Position numbers and translations under genes: made by a program. The notes beneath the pieces are model-generated. The model searched no databases and had not been told where the DNA came from. It saw only the letters and a program-made list of their open reading frames with translations. A stretch of DNA of 64,000 nt. It comes from Wolbachia endosymbiont (group A) of Rhinocyllus conicus. GTDB lineage: Bacteria > Pseudomonadota > Alphaproteobacteria > Rickettsiales > Anaplasmataceae. Below are positions 44,599 to 52,920 of the stretch, one piece after another. Location: assembly GCF_947250775.1 (NCBI RefSeq), contig NZ_OX366349.1:496001-560000 (forward strand), given 5' to 3'. Within the stretch, counting starts at the first letter, position 1. Each line of letters begins with the position of its first letter.

Positions 44599-45519
44599 AT
44601 GGAGAATATAAAAACCATATCAGTAAAAGACGATAACGTTAGGCTGGATAGGTACATCAGAAGAATCTTTCCTGATCTAAAGCAATCTGTAATTGAAAAA
44701 TCTTTAAGGAAAGGGTTAATCAAAGTTGATGATTGCAAAGCAAAGTCTAGTGATAGAGTAAATTCTGGACAAACTATAACGCTGAAGCACTTGAATTATA
44801 TTGAGAACGCTAATTCTGATCGCAAATATAATGAAAAGTTAGTGAATCTACTAAGAGAGAACATATTATATGAAGACGAATATATACTAGCTATAAACAA
44901 ACCCGCAGGGGTCATCGTTCAAGGTGGCGTAAAAGTAAAGATTAGCATTAGTGATTTGCTTGACCAAATAAGAGAGGAAGAAACATTTAAAATTGTCCAT
45001 AGGCTGGATAGAGATACGAGTGGAGTGATAATATTCGCACGCAATGCTAGTGTTGCCAGATACCTTATGGAGGAATTTAAAGGACGAAGGGTAAAAAAAA
45101 CTTACTTGGCATTGACTTCTGGCATACCGAGCAAGGATAGTGGAACAATAGACTATCCATTGGTGAAAAAATATGTTTCAGGTCAAGAAAAAGTGGTCGT
45201 TGATGAAAATTCACCTCAGAATGCCACTACGCATTTTTCAATTATGGCAAGGTTAGAACATAATGTCGCTTATTTAAAATTACAACCAATTACCGGCAGG
45301 ACCCATCAGTTACGTGCACATTTAGCTCATATAAATTGCCCTATTCTTGGTGACGGTAAATACGGTGGTAAAAAAGCTTTTATTAATGGGGTAGCAAATA
45401 AAATTCACCTTCATTCGCATTCTTTATCTTTAAAATTACCAAGCAATAAAGAAATCACTATTACTGCTCCTATCCCTAAGCACATTGAAAAGTCTATTGA
45501 AGTGCTATTTTTCGACTGA
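44599..45519 (+). CDS. rluC: RluC/RluD-type 23S rRNA pseudouridine synthase
   Basis: The protein has about 306 residues from the ATG at 44599 (MENIKTISV); the frame is open to 44536, which would add 21 residues without family resemblance. It has an N-terminal S4 RNA-binding domain (VRLDRYIRRIFPDLKQSVIEKSLRKGLIKVD) and a catalytic RluA-family domain with IVHRLDRDTSGVIIFARNA (catalytic Asp in HRLDRDTSG) and LQPITGRTHQLRAHLAHINCPILGDGKYGG. It isomerises uridines in 23S rRNA; RluC rather than RluD is a guess from the S4 arrangement. It converges with an MFS gene 7 bp away. Confidence 0.88.
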   Translation: MENIKTISVKDDNVRLDRYIRRIFPDLKQSVIEKSLRKGLIKVDDCKAKSSDRVNSGQTITLKHLNYIENANSDRKYNEKLVNLLRENILYEDEYILAINKPAGVIVQGGVKVKISISDLLDQIREEETFKIVHRLDRDTSGVIIFARNASVARYLMEEFKGRRVKKTYLALTSGIPSKDSGTIDYPLVKKYVSGQEKVVVDENSPQNATTHFSIMARLEHNVAYLKLQPITGRTHQLRAHLAHINCPILGDGKYGGKKAFINGVANKIHLHSHSLSLKLPSNKEITITAPIPKHIEKSIEVLFFD

Positions 45520-45526
45520 AACGATT

Positions 45527-46789
45527 TCACCAATCAACTTTTCTGTCTTTGGCTTTGATTTGAAGCACAGATATTAGGCTAATTAATGCGCAGGCAGTAA
45601 GATAAATACCTGCTGCAAGTTTTGTTTCGGTTTTTTCTATAAGCCACATGCATATGTATGGAGAAAGGCCACCAAAAATTCCTGCAGATATGTTATGTGC
45701 GAGGCTAAAGCCGGTGCACCTAACTTTCGTTGGAAATAACTCACAGGCAAGAGAATTATATATCCCAAAAGATGCACCTATCGGCACACTTATCAACAGA
45801 AAAGTGAGCGTTACAATATAGTGATTATCATACGATAATAGCGAAAGTACCGGCAAACCGGCGCAAGCTAGAGCTACTAATGTAGGAATCATTACATTTT
45901 TTCTTCCAACTTTATCAGACAGTATTGCAAATAGCACTGCGGACGTTCCAAATGTAATTTCAACCATAATCCTTACTACATTTTTTATATCAATACCTGA
46001 GAGAATAAGTTCTTTTACAGATATGTTGTAAAACATGATTGCTGAATAAACAATTGCATTTTGGGCAACGCCAAGCCCAATTGCTAGCACAAATGCCTTT
46101 TTATAGTCCCTGATTAATTCTAAAAATGGAGAATGAGATAAGCTTCTATTTTGATCATGAATTTTATATGCTAGGCTCTCTTCCATTATGTATCTTATTA
46201 AGAAGCCTATTATGCCCATAATAAAGCAGAAATAGAAGAGCAACCTCCAGCCCCAAATTTCATAATTTTCACCTGTAAATTTTTTGCAAATAGCTATCAT
46301 TACAAAACATGTAATAGAACCAAGAGCACCACTAAAAGCTTTCATGCTACCTAAAAAGCCTAGATTTTTTTTATCGCTTGAATGCTCTATTAAAAAAGCT
46401 GAATTGATACTTGTTTCTCCACCTGCTGCCATTCCTTGTGTTATTCTACAAAGCAGAAGCAGTATAGGAGAAAATATTCCTATTTCTTTAAAGCTTGGTA
46501 TAATCGCAATTGCAGTAGATGATATCGAAGCTAATATTACGGAAGTCAGCAAAACTTTCCTCCTACCGTACTTATCTCCAATGTAACCAAAAATAAATGC
46601 ACCAAGTGGTCTAAATCCAAATCCAATTGCAAAACTGCCAAGAAATTTGATTGTGCTTAAATAATCACTTTCTGAAGGAAAAAAAACGTTACTTATTATA
46701 TGCGTCAAAACTCCAAACAGAGTTACTTCATACCATATAATCATATTGCAGATTATGCTTGATAGTATTGCTTTTTGAATATCGTTCAT
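45527..46789 (-). CDS. MFS transporter, ProP-like metabolite/H+ symporter (copy 2)
   Basis: The 420-residue, 12-helix protein is clearly paralogous to the one at 3327: both begin with a (L/I)ICN(T/M)(L/I)(L/I)WY segment and carry GYIGDKYGRR / GHIGDKHGRR in loop 2-3, LSDKVGR in loop 8-9, and a matching ELFPTKVRC/YTGF segment with GGL(S/A)P. The substrate is unknown; uptake of a host solute with protons across the inner membrane is likely. It is tail-to-tail with rluC. Confidence 0.82.
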   Translation of the reverse strand: MNDIQKAILSSIICNMIIWYEVTLFGVLTHIISNVFFPSESDYLSTIKFLGSFAIGFGFRPLGAFIFGYIGDKYGRRKVLLTSVILASISSTAIAIIPSFKEIGIFSPILLLLCRITQGMAAGGETSINSAFLIEHSSDKKNLGFLGSMKAFSGALGSITCFVMIAICKKFTGENYEIWGWRLLFYFCFIMGIIGFLIRYIMEESLAYKIHDQNRSLSHSPFLELIRDYKKAFVLAIGLGVAQNAIVYSAIMFYNISVKELILSGIDIKNVVRIMVEITFGTSAVLFAILSDKVGRKNVMIPTLVALACAGLPVLSLLSYDNHYIVTLTFLLISVPIGASFGIYNSLACELFPTKVRCTGFSLAHNISAGIFGGLSPYICMWLIEKTETKLAAGIYLTACALISLISVLQIKAKDRKVDW

Positions 46790-46824
46790 GATTTTCGGTT
46801 TACCACACTCCGCTATAAAAATTT

Positions 46825-48627
46825 TTATTCAATAACCTTTAAGGATAATTCACGTAAATGTTTATTGTCCACTTCAGAAGGAGCACCCATTAGAACATCC
46901 TCTCCTTGCTGATTCATAGGAAAACAGATTACTTCACGAATGTTTGGCTCATCAGCAAGTAGCATAACCATTCTATCAACCCCTGGTGCTATTCCACCAT
47001 GAGGGGGCACACCAAACCTGAATGCACGCACAAGTGCGCCAAATTTTGTATCAACTTCTTCTTTGCTGTAGCCTGCAATGGCAAAGGCCTTATACATGAT
47101 ATCCAGCTTGTTACTACGAATTGCTCCACTTGAAAGCTCTATTCCATTGCAAACAAGATCATATTGGTAAGCAAGGATATCCAGTGGATTTTTGTCCTCT
47201 AAATCTTTCAAGCCGCCATGTGGCATGGAGAATGGGTTATGAAAGAAATCGATTTTTTTACTTTTATCGTCATATACAAAATAGGGAAAATCAATGATCC
47301 AACAAAACTTGAAGATATTATCATCTATAAGACTGAGTTCTGACCCTAAAAGAGTGCGCACTTTCCCTGCAATTGTTGCTGCTTCATTTTCCTTATCAGA
47401 AGCAAAAAATACACTATCTCCAGGCTTTACATCCGTTATTTCTTTTATAGAATTTAGCCTGTTTTCATCAAGGAATTTAGCAATTGGCCCTTTTGCGATG
47501 CCGTCCTTATCAAATGTTATATACCCAAGCCCCTTAGCGCCGAATTCTTTTTGCGCATGTTCTATTTTTTTATCAAAGAAGCTGCGTGGTTCTTCTGCTG
47601 TTTTAGGAGCAGGGATGGCTCTGACTACCATACCACGATCAATATTACTTTTGAAAATATTGAACTCTGAATCACGGAAAATTTCTGTAACATCGCTGAT
47701 TAATAATGGATTGCGCAGATCTGGCTTATCAGAACCATATTTGAGCATTGCTTCTTTATATGTAATACGTGGAAAATCTTTATCGACAGACTTACGAGAA
47801 AATTTAGCAAACACTTTATATAAGGTAGACTCAATAATCTGAAAGATGTCTTCTTGAGTCACAAAAGACATTTCAAGATCTAGTTGATAAAACTCCCCCG
47901 GAGAACGGTCAGCCCTTGCGTCTTCGTCACGGAAACACGGTGCAATTTGAAAATATTTATCAAACCCTGAAACCATGAGCAATTGCTTAAAAATCTGTGG
48001 AGCTTGCGGCAATGCATAAAATTTACCAAGATTTAGTCTGCTTGGCACCAAATAATCACGTGCACCTTCAGGGGACGAAGCAGTAAGTATTGGAGTCTGA
48101 ATTTCCAAAAACCCTTGCTCTATCATGAGCTTGCGGAGTTCTGCAATAATTTGTGAGCGCAGAATAATATTGTTGCGGGTGTTTTCTCGCCTTAAATCAA
48201 GAAACCGATATTTAAATCTCATATTTTCTGGGTATTCTTGTTCGCCAGCAATGCTCGCTAATATACTTCTTTCTTCTTTTGCTATTTCTTCATCACAGTG
48301 GAACTCGACTTCCGATTCAACGTGCAAATTGCTAACTACAACCTCAATTTCTCCGGTTGCGATAGAGCTGTTTACCGTATCTTCAGTTCTAGCTTCAACT
48401 ATTCCTGTAACAGTGATCACACTTTCTGATTTTAAATTTGAAATCTCATCAAAAAAATCTTTATCATTATTAAATACTAGTTGAGTGATTCCATAGAAGT
48501 CTCTTAAATCAACAAAAATTAAGTTACCGTGATCGCGCTTACGATATAACCATCCAGAGAGGGTAACTTCCTTTCCTACATCATTCTTCCTTAATTCTTC
48601 ACACGTGTGAGTTTTATAGCAGTTCAT
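46825..48627 (-). CDS. aspS: Aspartyl-tRNA synthetase
   Basis: This class II synthetase has about 600 residues from the ATG at 48627 (MNCYKTHTCEELR), where the family begins; the frame stays open upstream for 27 unrelated residues. It has the OB-fold anticodon domain (VTLSGWLYRKRDHGNLIFVDLRD), motif 2 with FRDEDARADRSPGEFYQLDLEMSF, the bacterial GAD insertion domain and motif 3 (GVPPHGGIAPGVDRMVMLL). It may also charge tRNA-Asn if the organism uses the amidotransferase route, which the window cannot show. Confidence 0.96.
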   Translation of the reverse strand: MNCYKTHTCEELRKNDVGKEVTLSGWLYRKRDHGNLIFVDLRDFYGITQLVFNNDKDFFDEISNLKSESVITVTGIVEARTEDTVNSSIATGEIEVVVSNLHVESEVEFHCDEEIAKEERSILASIAGEQEYPENMRFKYRFLDLRRENTRNNIILRSQIIAELRKLMIEQGFLEIQTPILTASSPEGARDYLVPSRLNLGKFYALPQAPQIFKQLLMVSGFDKYFQIAPCFRDEDARADRSPGEFYQLDLEMSFVTQEDIFQIIESTLYKVFAKFSRKSVDKDFPRITYKEAMLKYGSDKPDLRNPLLISDVTEIFRDSEFNIFKSNIDRGMVVRAIPAPKTAEEPRSFFDKKIEHAQKEFGAKGLGYITFDKDGIAKGPIAKFLDENRLNSIKEITDVKPGDSVFFASDKENEAATIAGKVRTLLGSELSLIDDNIFKFCWIIDFPYFVYDDKSKKIDFFHNPFSMPHGGLKDLEDKNPLDILAYQYDLVCNGIELSSGAIRSNKLDIMYKAFAIAGYSKEEVDTKFGALVRAFRFGVPPHGGIAPGVDRMVMLLADEPNIREVICFPMNQQGEDVLMGAPSEVDNKHLRELSLKVIE

Positions 48628-48822
48628 ATTTGTTTCACTTCTAAATTCTTTAAAAAGTATAGAAATAAACCTTACTACATACAAGCCCATTCTCAGATAT
48701 TTGTCCAATTTACGAAATAGAGCAGTATTACTTTTATACTGTCTTTACCCGCAAAGAAATTGCACAATTTCTATAATTATGGTATAATAGTAAGGGTATT
48801 TTTAATGAATTAGATACAGGAA

Positions 48823-49254
48823 ATGCCACTTACACAGATCATATTATATAGCGTAACATTACTTGCTGTAGCTGCAGTATTTCTCTTTTTGAGAAAAATA
48901 TACAAAAATCGCATTAGAAAAATCATATTTCCTAGAAAAGTTTTTAAAGAAGAGTGGGAAGAAGACAGAAAATTCAACGAATTATATCAAAAAAATAAGC
49001 AAAAAGAGTTGATGAAACAACAGGAAATGCTACGCGAAAAGCAAAAAGATATACAGGTTTATAAAGAAGATCTAGAAATAGTTGACATAGCAAAACCGGT
49101 AGGTAAATGGACAAAGATGGTTATGATGGGTAATGGTTTAATGCAGCGTTTTGCACAATTGATACATAGAGAAGGCGGAAAGAAAGGATTTTGGGAGCTG
49201 TTTGTAAAAGCTCAGGCTTCAACTCAAGGTAAACATAAGGGGAAGGGCAGATAA
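48823..49254 (+). CDS. Small membrane protein of unknown function upstream of ccmA
   Basis: The 143-residue protein has an N-terminal membrane helix (about 5-22), a basic stretch (KIYKNRIRKIIFPRK), a charged coiled coil (about 45-80, QKNKQKELMKQQEMLREKQKD) and a short C-terminal domain (VGKWTKMVMMGNGLMQRFAQLIHREGGKKGFWELFVKAQ). I do not recognise a family. The stop is 3 bp before the ATG of ccmA, so the two are surely cotranscribed, which hints at a role near heme export or cytochrome maturation; that is inference. Confidence 0.65.
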   Translation: MPLTQIILYSVTLLAVAAVFLFLRKIYKNRIRKIIFPRKVFKEEWEEDRKFNELYQKNKQKELMKQQEMLREKQKDIQVYKEDLEIVDIAKPVGKWTKMVMMGNGLMQRFAQLIHREGGKKGFWELFVKAQASTQGKHKGKGR

Positions 49255-49257
49255 TTC

Positions 49258-49881
49258 ATGCTCGAATGTGAAAATTTATCCTGCGCTCGTAATAACAAAG
49301 TATTATTTAAACATCTCAGTTTTAAAGCTGAGCCAAAATCAAAGATTCTAATCACTGGTCCAAATGGTAGTGGTAAAACCAGCTTAATTAGAAGTTTATC
49401 TGGACTTTTACCGCCGGTATCAGGCAATATAAGGTACTGCGGAAAAGACATATATGATGATCCAAAATCCTATATACCTTCTATGGTCTATATAGGCCAT
49501 AAGAATGCCTGTAAAGATAGCTTAACTGTTGCCCAAAACATAGAATTCTGGGCAGGAATACGAAATACTAGGGAATTGATTGTGGCAGCTATTTGTTGCT
49601 TGCAGTTACAGCCTGTACTTAATATTAGATATGGCGAACTTTCTGCAGGCTGGAAAAGAAGAGTTGCGCTTGCTCGCCTCTTGATTTCTAATGCAAACGT
49701 TTGGCTGATAGATGAACCATTTTGTAATCTTGATAGTGCAACGTGTGAATTAGTGCTGAACCTAATCTCAATACGCTCTGAGCAAAATGGTATAGTAATT
49801 ATTACAGGGCATAGCTCTACAGAGCAATTGTGTGATTTTACAACGATTGATATACGCGATTTCAATAGACTTCTTGCATAG
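49258..49881 (+). CDS. ccmA: Heme exporter ATP-binding protein CcmA
   Basis: CcmA is the ATPase of the CcmABC complex used in system I cytochrome c maturation. The 207-residue ABC protein has Walker A GPNGSGKTSLI (about 34-44), the Q-loop region, the signature YGELSAGWKRRVALARLL (about 123-140) with the CcmA-typical LSAGW in place of LSGGQ, Walker B VWLIDEPFCNLD and the switch histidine in IITGHSS. ccmB is not adjacent; a family B repeat follows directly. Confidence 0.92.
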   Translation: MLECENLSCARNNKVLFKHLSFKAEPKSKILITGPNGSGKTSLIRSLSGLLPPVSGNIRYCGKDIYDDPKSYIPSMVYIGHKNACKDSLTVAQNIEFWAGIRNTRELIVAAICCLQLQPVLNIRYGELSAGWKRRVALARLLISNANVWLIDEPFCNLDSATCELVLNLISIRSEQNGIVIITGHSSTEQLCDFTTIDIRDFNRLLA

Positions 49882-49908
49882 TTTTTGGCAGCACGTTAAC
49901 AACCGTTA

Positions 49909-50348
49909 GAAACGAAAAAACTTCCTTGACAAACTCCGCCAGCCCCCTTATCATGATAGTGAAGGTATTCAGTTATCTTCATCTGTGCAGATTAAACAGC
50001 AAGAAAACAACGTAGTTGGCGTCTTATTTTTAATTTTTTGCACTATGTGCACCTTATGTCTTCACAACATTTCTGGGTTTTTACCTATATAAGCTGAAAC
50101 GCGCTTATAAGTCGTTTAAGACAGTATAGTACGCCAATTTGCAGGATTAGAGAGTGACAACTAGCTAACACGGTGTTTCTTTTGCCTTTTTTTCTGCTTA
50201 GTAAATTTCTTAAACATTTAAACTAAGGTGAGCTGCACTTAAAAGCAGCTAAATTGCAGTGTTTAAGACTTAAAAAACGCCAAATACTGAAAATAGACAA
50301 TGACTAGGGCTTCTTTTGCCTTTTTTTTCGCTTGGTAAATTTCTTAAC
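49909..50348 (+). ncRNA. Family B promoter-bearing repeat, copy 2 (putative non-coding RNA gene)
   Basis: TTGACA (49926-49931), 17 bp, TATCAT (49949-49954), then the family B body with TTGGCGT ... ACGCCAA (closing 7-bp stem), a TGCACTATGTGCA hairpin, an internal T7 (50187-50193) and a terminal T8 (50321-50328) with CTTGGTAAATTTCTTAA. The part after the internal T7 looks like a 5'-truncated second unit (GTTTAAGACTTAAAAAACGCCAA). Inverted partner of 42632-43070. Confidence 0.5.
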
Positions 50349-50374
50349 GTTTGTAGCTAAAAGAGCCCAAGAGA

Positions 50375-50615
50375 GGTGTCATCCCGCTGCTTGTTAGCGG
50401 GATCTATGTTAAGAGATACCGCGAATGAATCGCGGTATGACGTAGGAATGAATCGCGGTATGACGTAGGAATGAATCGCGGTATGACGTAGGACTGCTGT
50501 CATCCCAGTGCCCAGACACTGGGATCCAGTTTTCCATATAATCTCATCGAAAATGTTGTAACCACTTTCTATGCTAGTTTGCTTGCTTACAAGCAAACTT
50601 TTCTGGATCCCAGTG
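50375..50615. repeat. WPE cluster before MITE copy 3
   Basis: GTCATCCCGCTGCTTGTTAGCGGGAT, then a 23-base unit (GAATGAATCGCGGTATGACGTAG-like) repeated about three times in tandem (about 50422-50490), then GTCATCCCAGTGCCCAGACA/CTGGGATCC and GCTTGCTTACAAGCAAAC with TCTGGATCCCAGTG, cut by the MITE. Confidence 0.8.
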
Positions 50616-50941
50616 GGCTTTGTTGCATCGCTACTTATGAAAGGCTAACTATAGCTAGGATTATAAGCAACCTATTGAAAATCTTGTTTTTTTGCAATCA
50701 ATCTGATCAAATTTAAGAATAGTAATTTATTATTTATATTAATAAACTTAATTCTATTGAAAATAGCTAAAGCATTGAAATTCTTGAATTTTAGCCGGAT
50801 TAGTGAGTGGTAGTGAAATTTCTTTTACTCAAATTTAGGTATTCACTGACCGTTCTTGTTATAAATACCAGAATAATAAGCTACTGATATTCTCCATCTT
50901 TTTTATCTTTAATCCATCATAGCTAGCGATGCAACAAAGCC
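50616..50941. mobile_element. 326-bp MITE, copy 3
   Basis: Same 326 bases as the other two copies by eye. A perfect 9-bp duplication ATCCCAGTG flanks it (50607-50615 and 50942-50950). The target is again a WPE. Confidence 0.9.
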
Positions 50942-51120
50942 ATCCCAGTGTCGGGGCACTGGGATGACACCATTCTTTTTCCTGGATCCAAGTAGTCAGG
51001 GCACTGGGATGACAAGAAGAGGGCACTGGGCCGTCATAAAGGAATCAGTTTCAGCTACTCGGATGACAAGAAGAAGGCTACTTAGATGACGGGAGAAGGA
51101 GCTACTTGAATGACATCGTT
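50942..51120. repeat. WPE cluster after MITE copy 3
   Basis: ATCCCAGTGTCGGGGCACTGGGATGAC is a perfect hairpin, followed by TGGATCCAAGTAGTCAGGGC, ACTGGGATGACAAG and worn ACTCGGATGACAAG units up to the end of the pdhA gene. No coding sequence was recognised. Confidence 0.75.
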
Positions 51121-51176
51121 TACTATACAATGTTCGTACAGTTAGTTGCCACCTGGATAAAAAAAAAGAAGCCTAC

Positions 51177-52157
51177 TTAGCTAACAAATTTATAAACATC
51201 AGTATACAACTCATCAACGCTTGGTTCTTTACTATTTTTGGCAAAATCTTCCGACTTTTTTACTAAATCACGTACTTCCTTATCAATTACTTTACATTCT
51301 TCTTCTGAAGCAATTTTATTATCTATCATGTATTTCTTTAAAGTGCCTATAGGGTCATGATTTTGCTTCATATCTTCAACTTCTTCTTTTAAGCGGTAAG
51401 TAGCAGGATCTGACATCGAATGGCCGCGATATCGATATGTCTTCATTTCAAGCAGGATAGGCCCTTTTCCGCTGCGTGTGTGTTCCGCTGCTTCGCTTGT
51501 AGCCGCATAAACAGAGAAAAAATCCATTCCATCAACTTGTTTTCCAGGAATACCAAAACTTTCTCCTTTTTTATATAGCTCAGTTACCAAAGTGGATCTT
51601 TCTACAGAAGTACCCATTGCATATCCGTTATTCTCTATAATATAAACTACAGGTAACTTCCATAAAGCTGCCATATTAAATGATTCATATGTTTGCCCTT
51701 GATTTACAGCACCGTCACCAAAATACGTGAATACCACGTTGTCTCTTTTCTTATATTTATTAGCAAATGCTATTCCTGTGCCAATTGGAACTTGTGCCCC
51801 CACTATTCCATGTCCACCGAAGAATTTTTTTTCAACGTCAAATACGTGCATCGAACCACCTTTACCTTTCGAGCATCCTGTTTCTTTGCCAGTGAGTTCT
51901 GCCATTACAACATTTGGATCAGAATTACATGCGAGCATTAAGCCATGGTCTCTATAACTTGTAATAAAAGCGTCACCTAATTTTGATGCAGCTTGAGTTC
52001 CAACTGCAACTGCTTCTTGCCCTATTGATAGGTGACAGAACCCGCCTATTAATCCCATTCCATATAATTGTCCTGCTTTTTCTTCAAATCTGCGTATGAG
52101 TAGCATTTTCCTGTAGAATCCAATTATCTGTTCTTTAGTGAAATTTTCTGCTTTCAT
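51177..52157 (-). CDS. pdhA: Pyruvate dehydrogenase E1 component, alpha subunit
   Basis: The alpha subunit binds thiamine diphosphate in the alpha2beta2 E1 of the pyruvate dehydrogenase complex. The 326-residue protein has KGGSMHVFDVEKKFFGGHGIVGAQ, the TPP motif GDGAVNQGQTYESFNMAALWKLPVVYIIENNGYAMGT (about 168-204) and the phosphorylation-loop equivalent YRGHSMSDPATYR. The E1 beta gene is not adjacent, as is usual in Rickettsiales. lpdA at 22192 encodes the E3 subunit. Confidence 0.96.
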   Translation of the reverse strand: MKAENFTKEQIIGFYRKMLLIRRFEEKAGQLYGMGLIGGFCHLSIGQEAVAVGTQAASKLGDAFITSYRDHGLMLACNSDPNVVMAELTGKETGCSKGKGGSMHVFDVEKKFFGGHGIVGAQVPIGTGIAFANKYKKRDNVVFTYFGDGAVNQGQTYESFNMAALWKLPVVYIIENNGYAMGTSVERSTLVTELYKKGESFGIPGKQVDGMDFFSVYAATSEAAEHTRSGKGPILLEMKTYRYRGHSMSDPATYRLKEEVEDMKQNHDPIGTLKKYMIDNKIASEEECKVIDKEVRDLVKKSEDFAKNSKEPSVDELYTDVYKFVS

Positions 52158-52222
52158 ATCGATTTCTTTTTCATTAAACTAAAATAATATCAGAAATTTT
52201 TAACATTTTGTAATAAATCTCA

Positions 52223-52651
52223 ATGGATTACTACCGCTGGCTCGAAGCTTTTCACGTTATCTCCGCCATTATGTGGATGGCAGGTATGCTTTATTTACCC
52301 AGGCTTTATGTCTACCACGCAACTGTAAAACCGGGATCGGAAAATGATAGCTTGCTTCAAACAATGGAAAAGAGGCTACTTAGATATATCATAAACCCTG
52401 CAATGCTTTTCTCACTTGGTCTTGGAATCACATTAATGGTTATTAGGGAAGCATATCGTGAAGGATGGTTTCATGTAAAAGCATTTGCAATACTTTTGAT
52501 GTTAATTATTCATATGCTACTTGCAAAATATAGGAAAAATTTTGCAATGGGTTCAAATGAAAAAAAACACGTTTATTTTCGTGTTTTAAATGAAGCAGTT
52601 ACGGTATTGATAATAGTTATAGTTATTATGGTTGTTGTAAAACCTTTTTGA
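52223..52651 (+). CDS. hemJ: Protoporphyrinogen IX oxidase HemJ
   Basis: HemJ carries out the penultimate step of heme synthesis in many alphaproteobacteria. The 142-residue protein has four membrane helices and starts YRWLEAFHVISAIMWMAGMLYLPRLYVYH, with conserved His residues in the first helix region (about 11 and 32), then KRLLRYIINPAM and a WFHVKAFAILLMLIIHMLL helix with conserved Lys and His. The length is standard for the family. It lies divergently from pdhA across a 65-bp gap. Confidence 0.92.
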   Translation: MDYYRWLEAFHVISAIMWMAGMLYLPRLYVYHATVKPGSENDSLLQTMEKRLLRYIINPAMLFSLGLGITLMVIREAYREGWFHVKAFAILLMLIIHMLLAKYRKNFAMGSNEKKHVYFRVLNEAVTVLIIVIVIMVVVKPF

Positions 52652-52799
52652 CTGACCTTACCCAGAAAAAGCAGAAAGCTCAGCTACTCTTCTATTTTCA
52701 TTTTTGACTTTTTTGAAAATAACATAAGCTAAAGTTACTGAGGTTTACCAATGATTTTTACAGGGATACTGGTGAAGTCGAGTTGCAATAGCTGTGTGC

Positions 52800-52870
52800 T
52801 TGACATTGGGATCCAATTTTATAAAAATCTATTGTGCTAGCAAGTTCACTAGCGTCACGCGCTGGTCTGT
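52800..52870. repeat. Decayed WPE between hemJ and miaB
   Basis: TTGACATTGGGATCCAATTT and CACTAGCGTCACGCGCTGG are worn versions of the TGACACTGGGATCC and CAGCGTCACGCGCTGG units. Confidence 0.5.
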
Positions 52871-52920
52871 TGGACATTTAATGTGATTGTATGTAGGGTT
52901 TTGAAAAAGACATACCAAAT

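Noticed and set aside
50357..50596. A 79-residue minus-strand frame
   Set aside because: It reads only through WPE units (RFIPTSYRDSFAVSLNIDPANKQRDD); the same peptide appears from the repeats at 34.7 kb.
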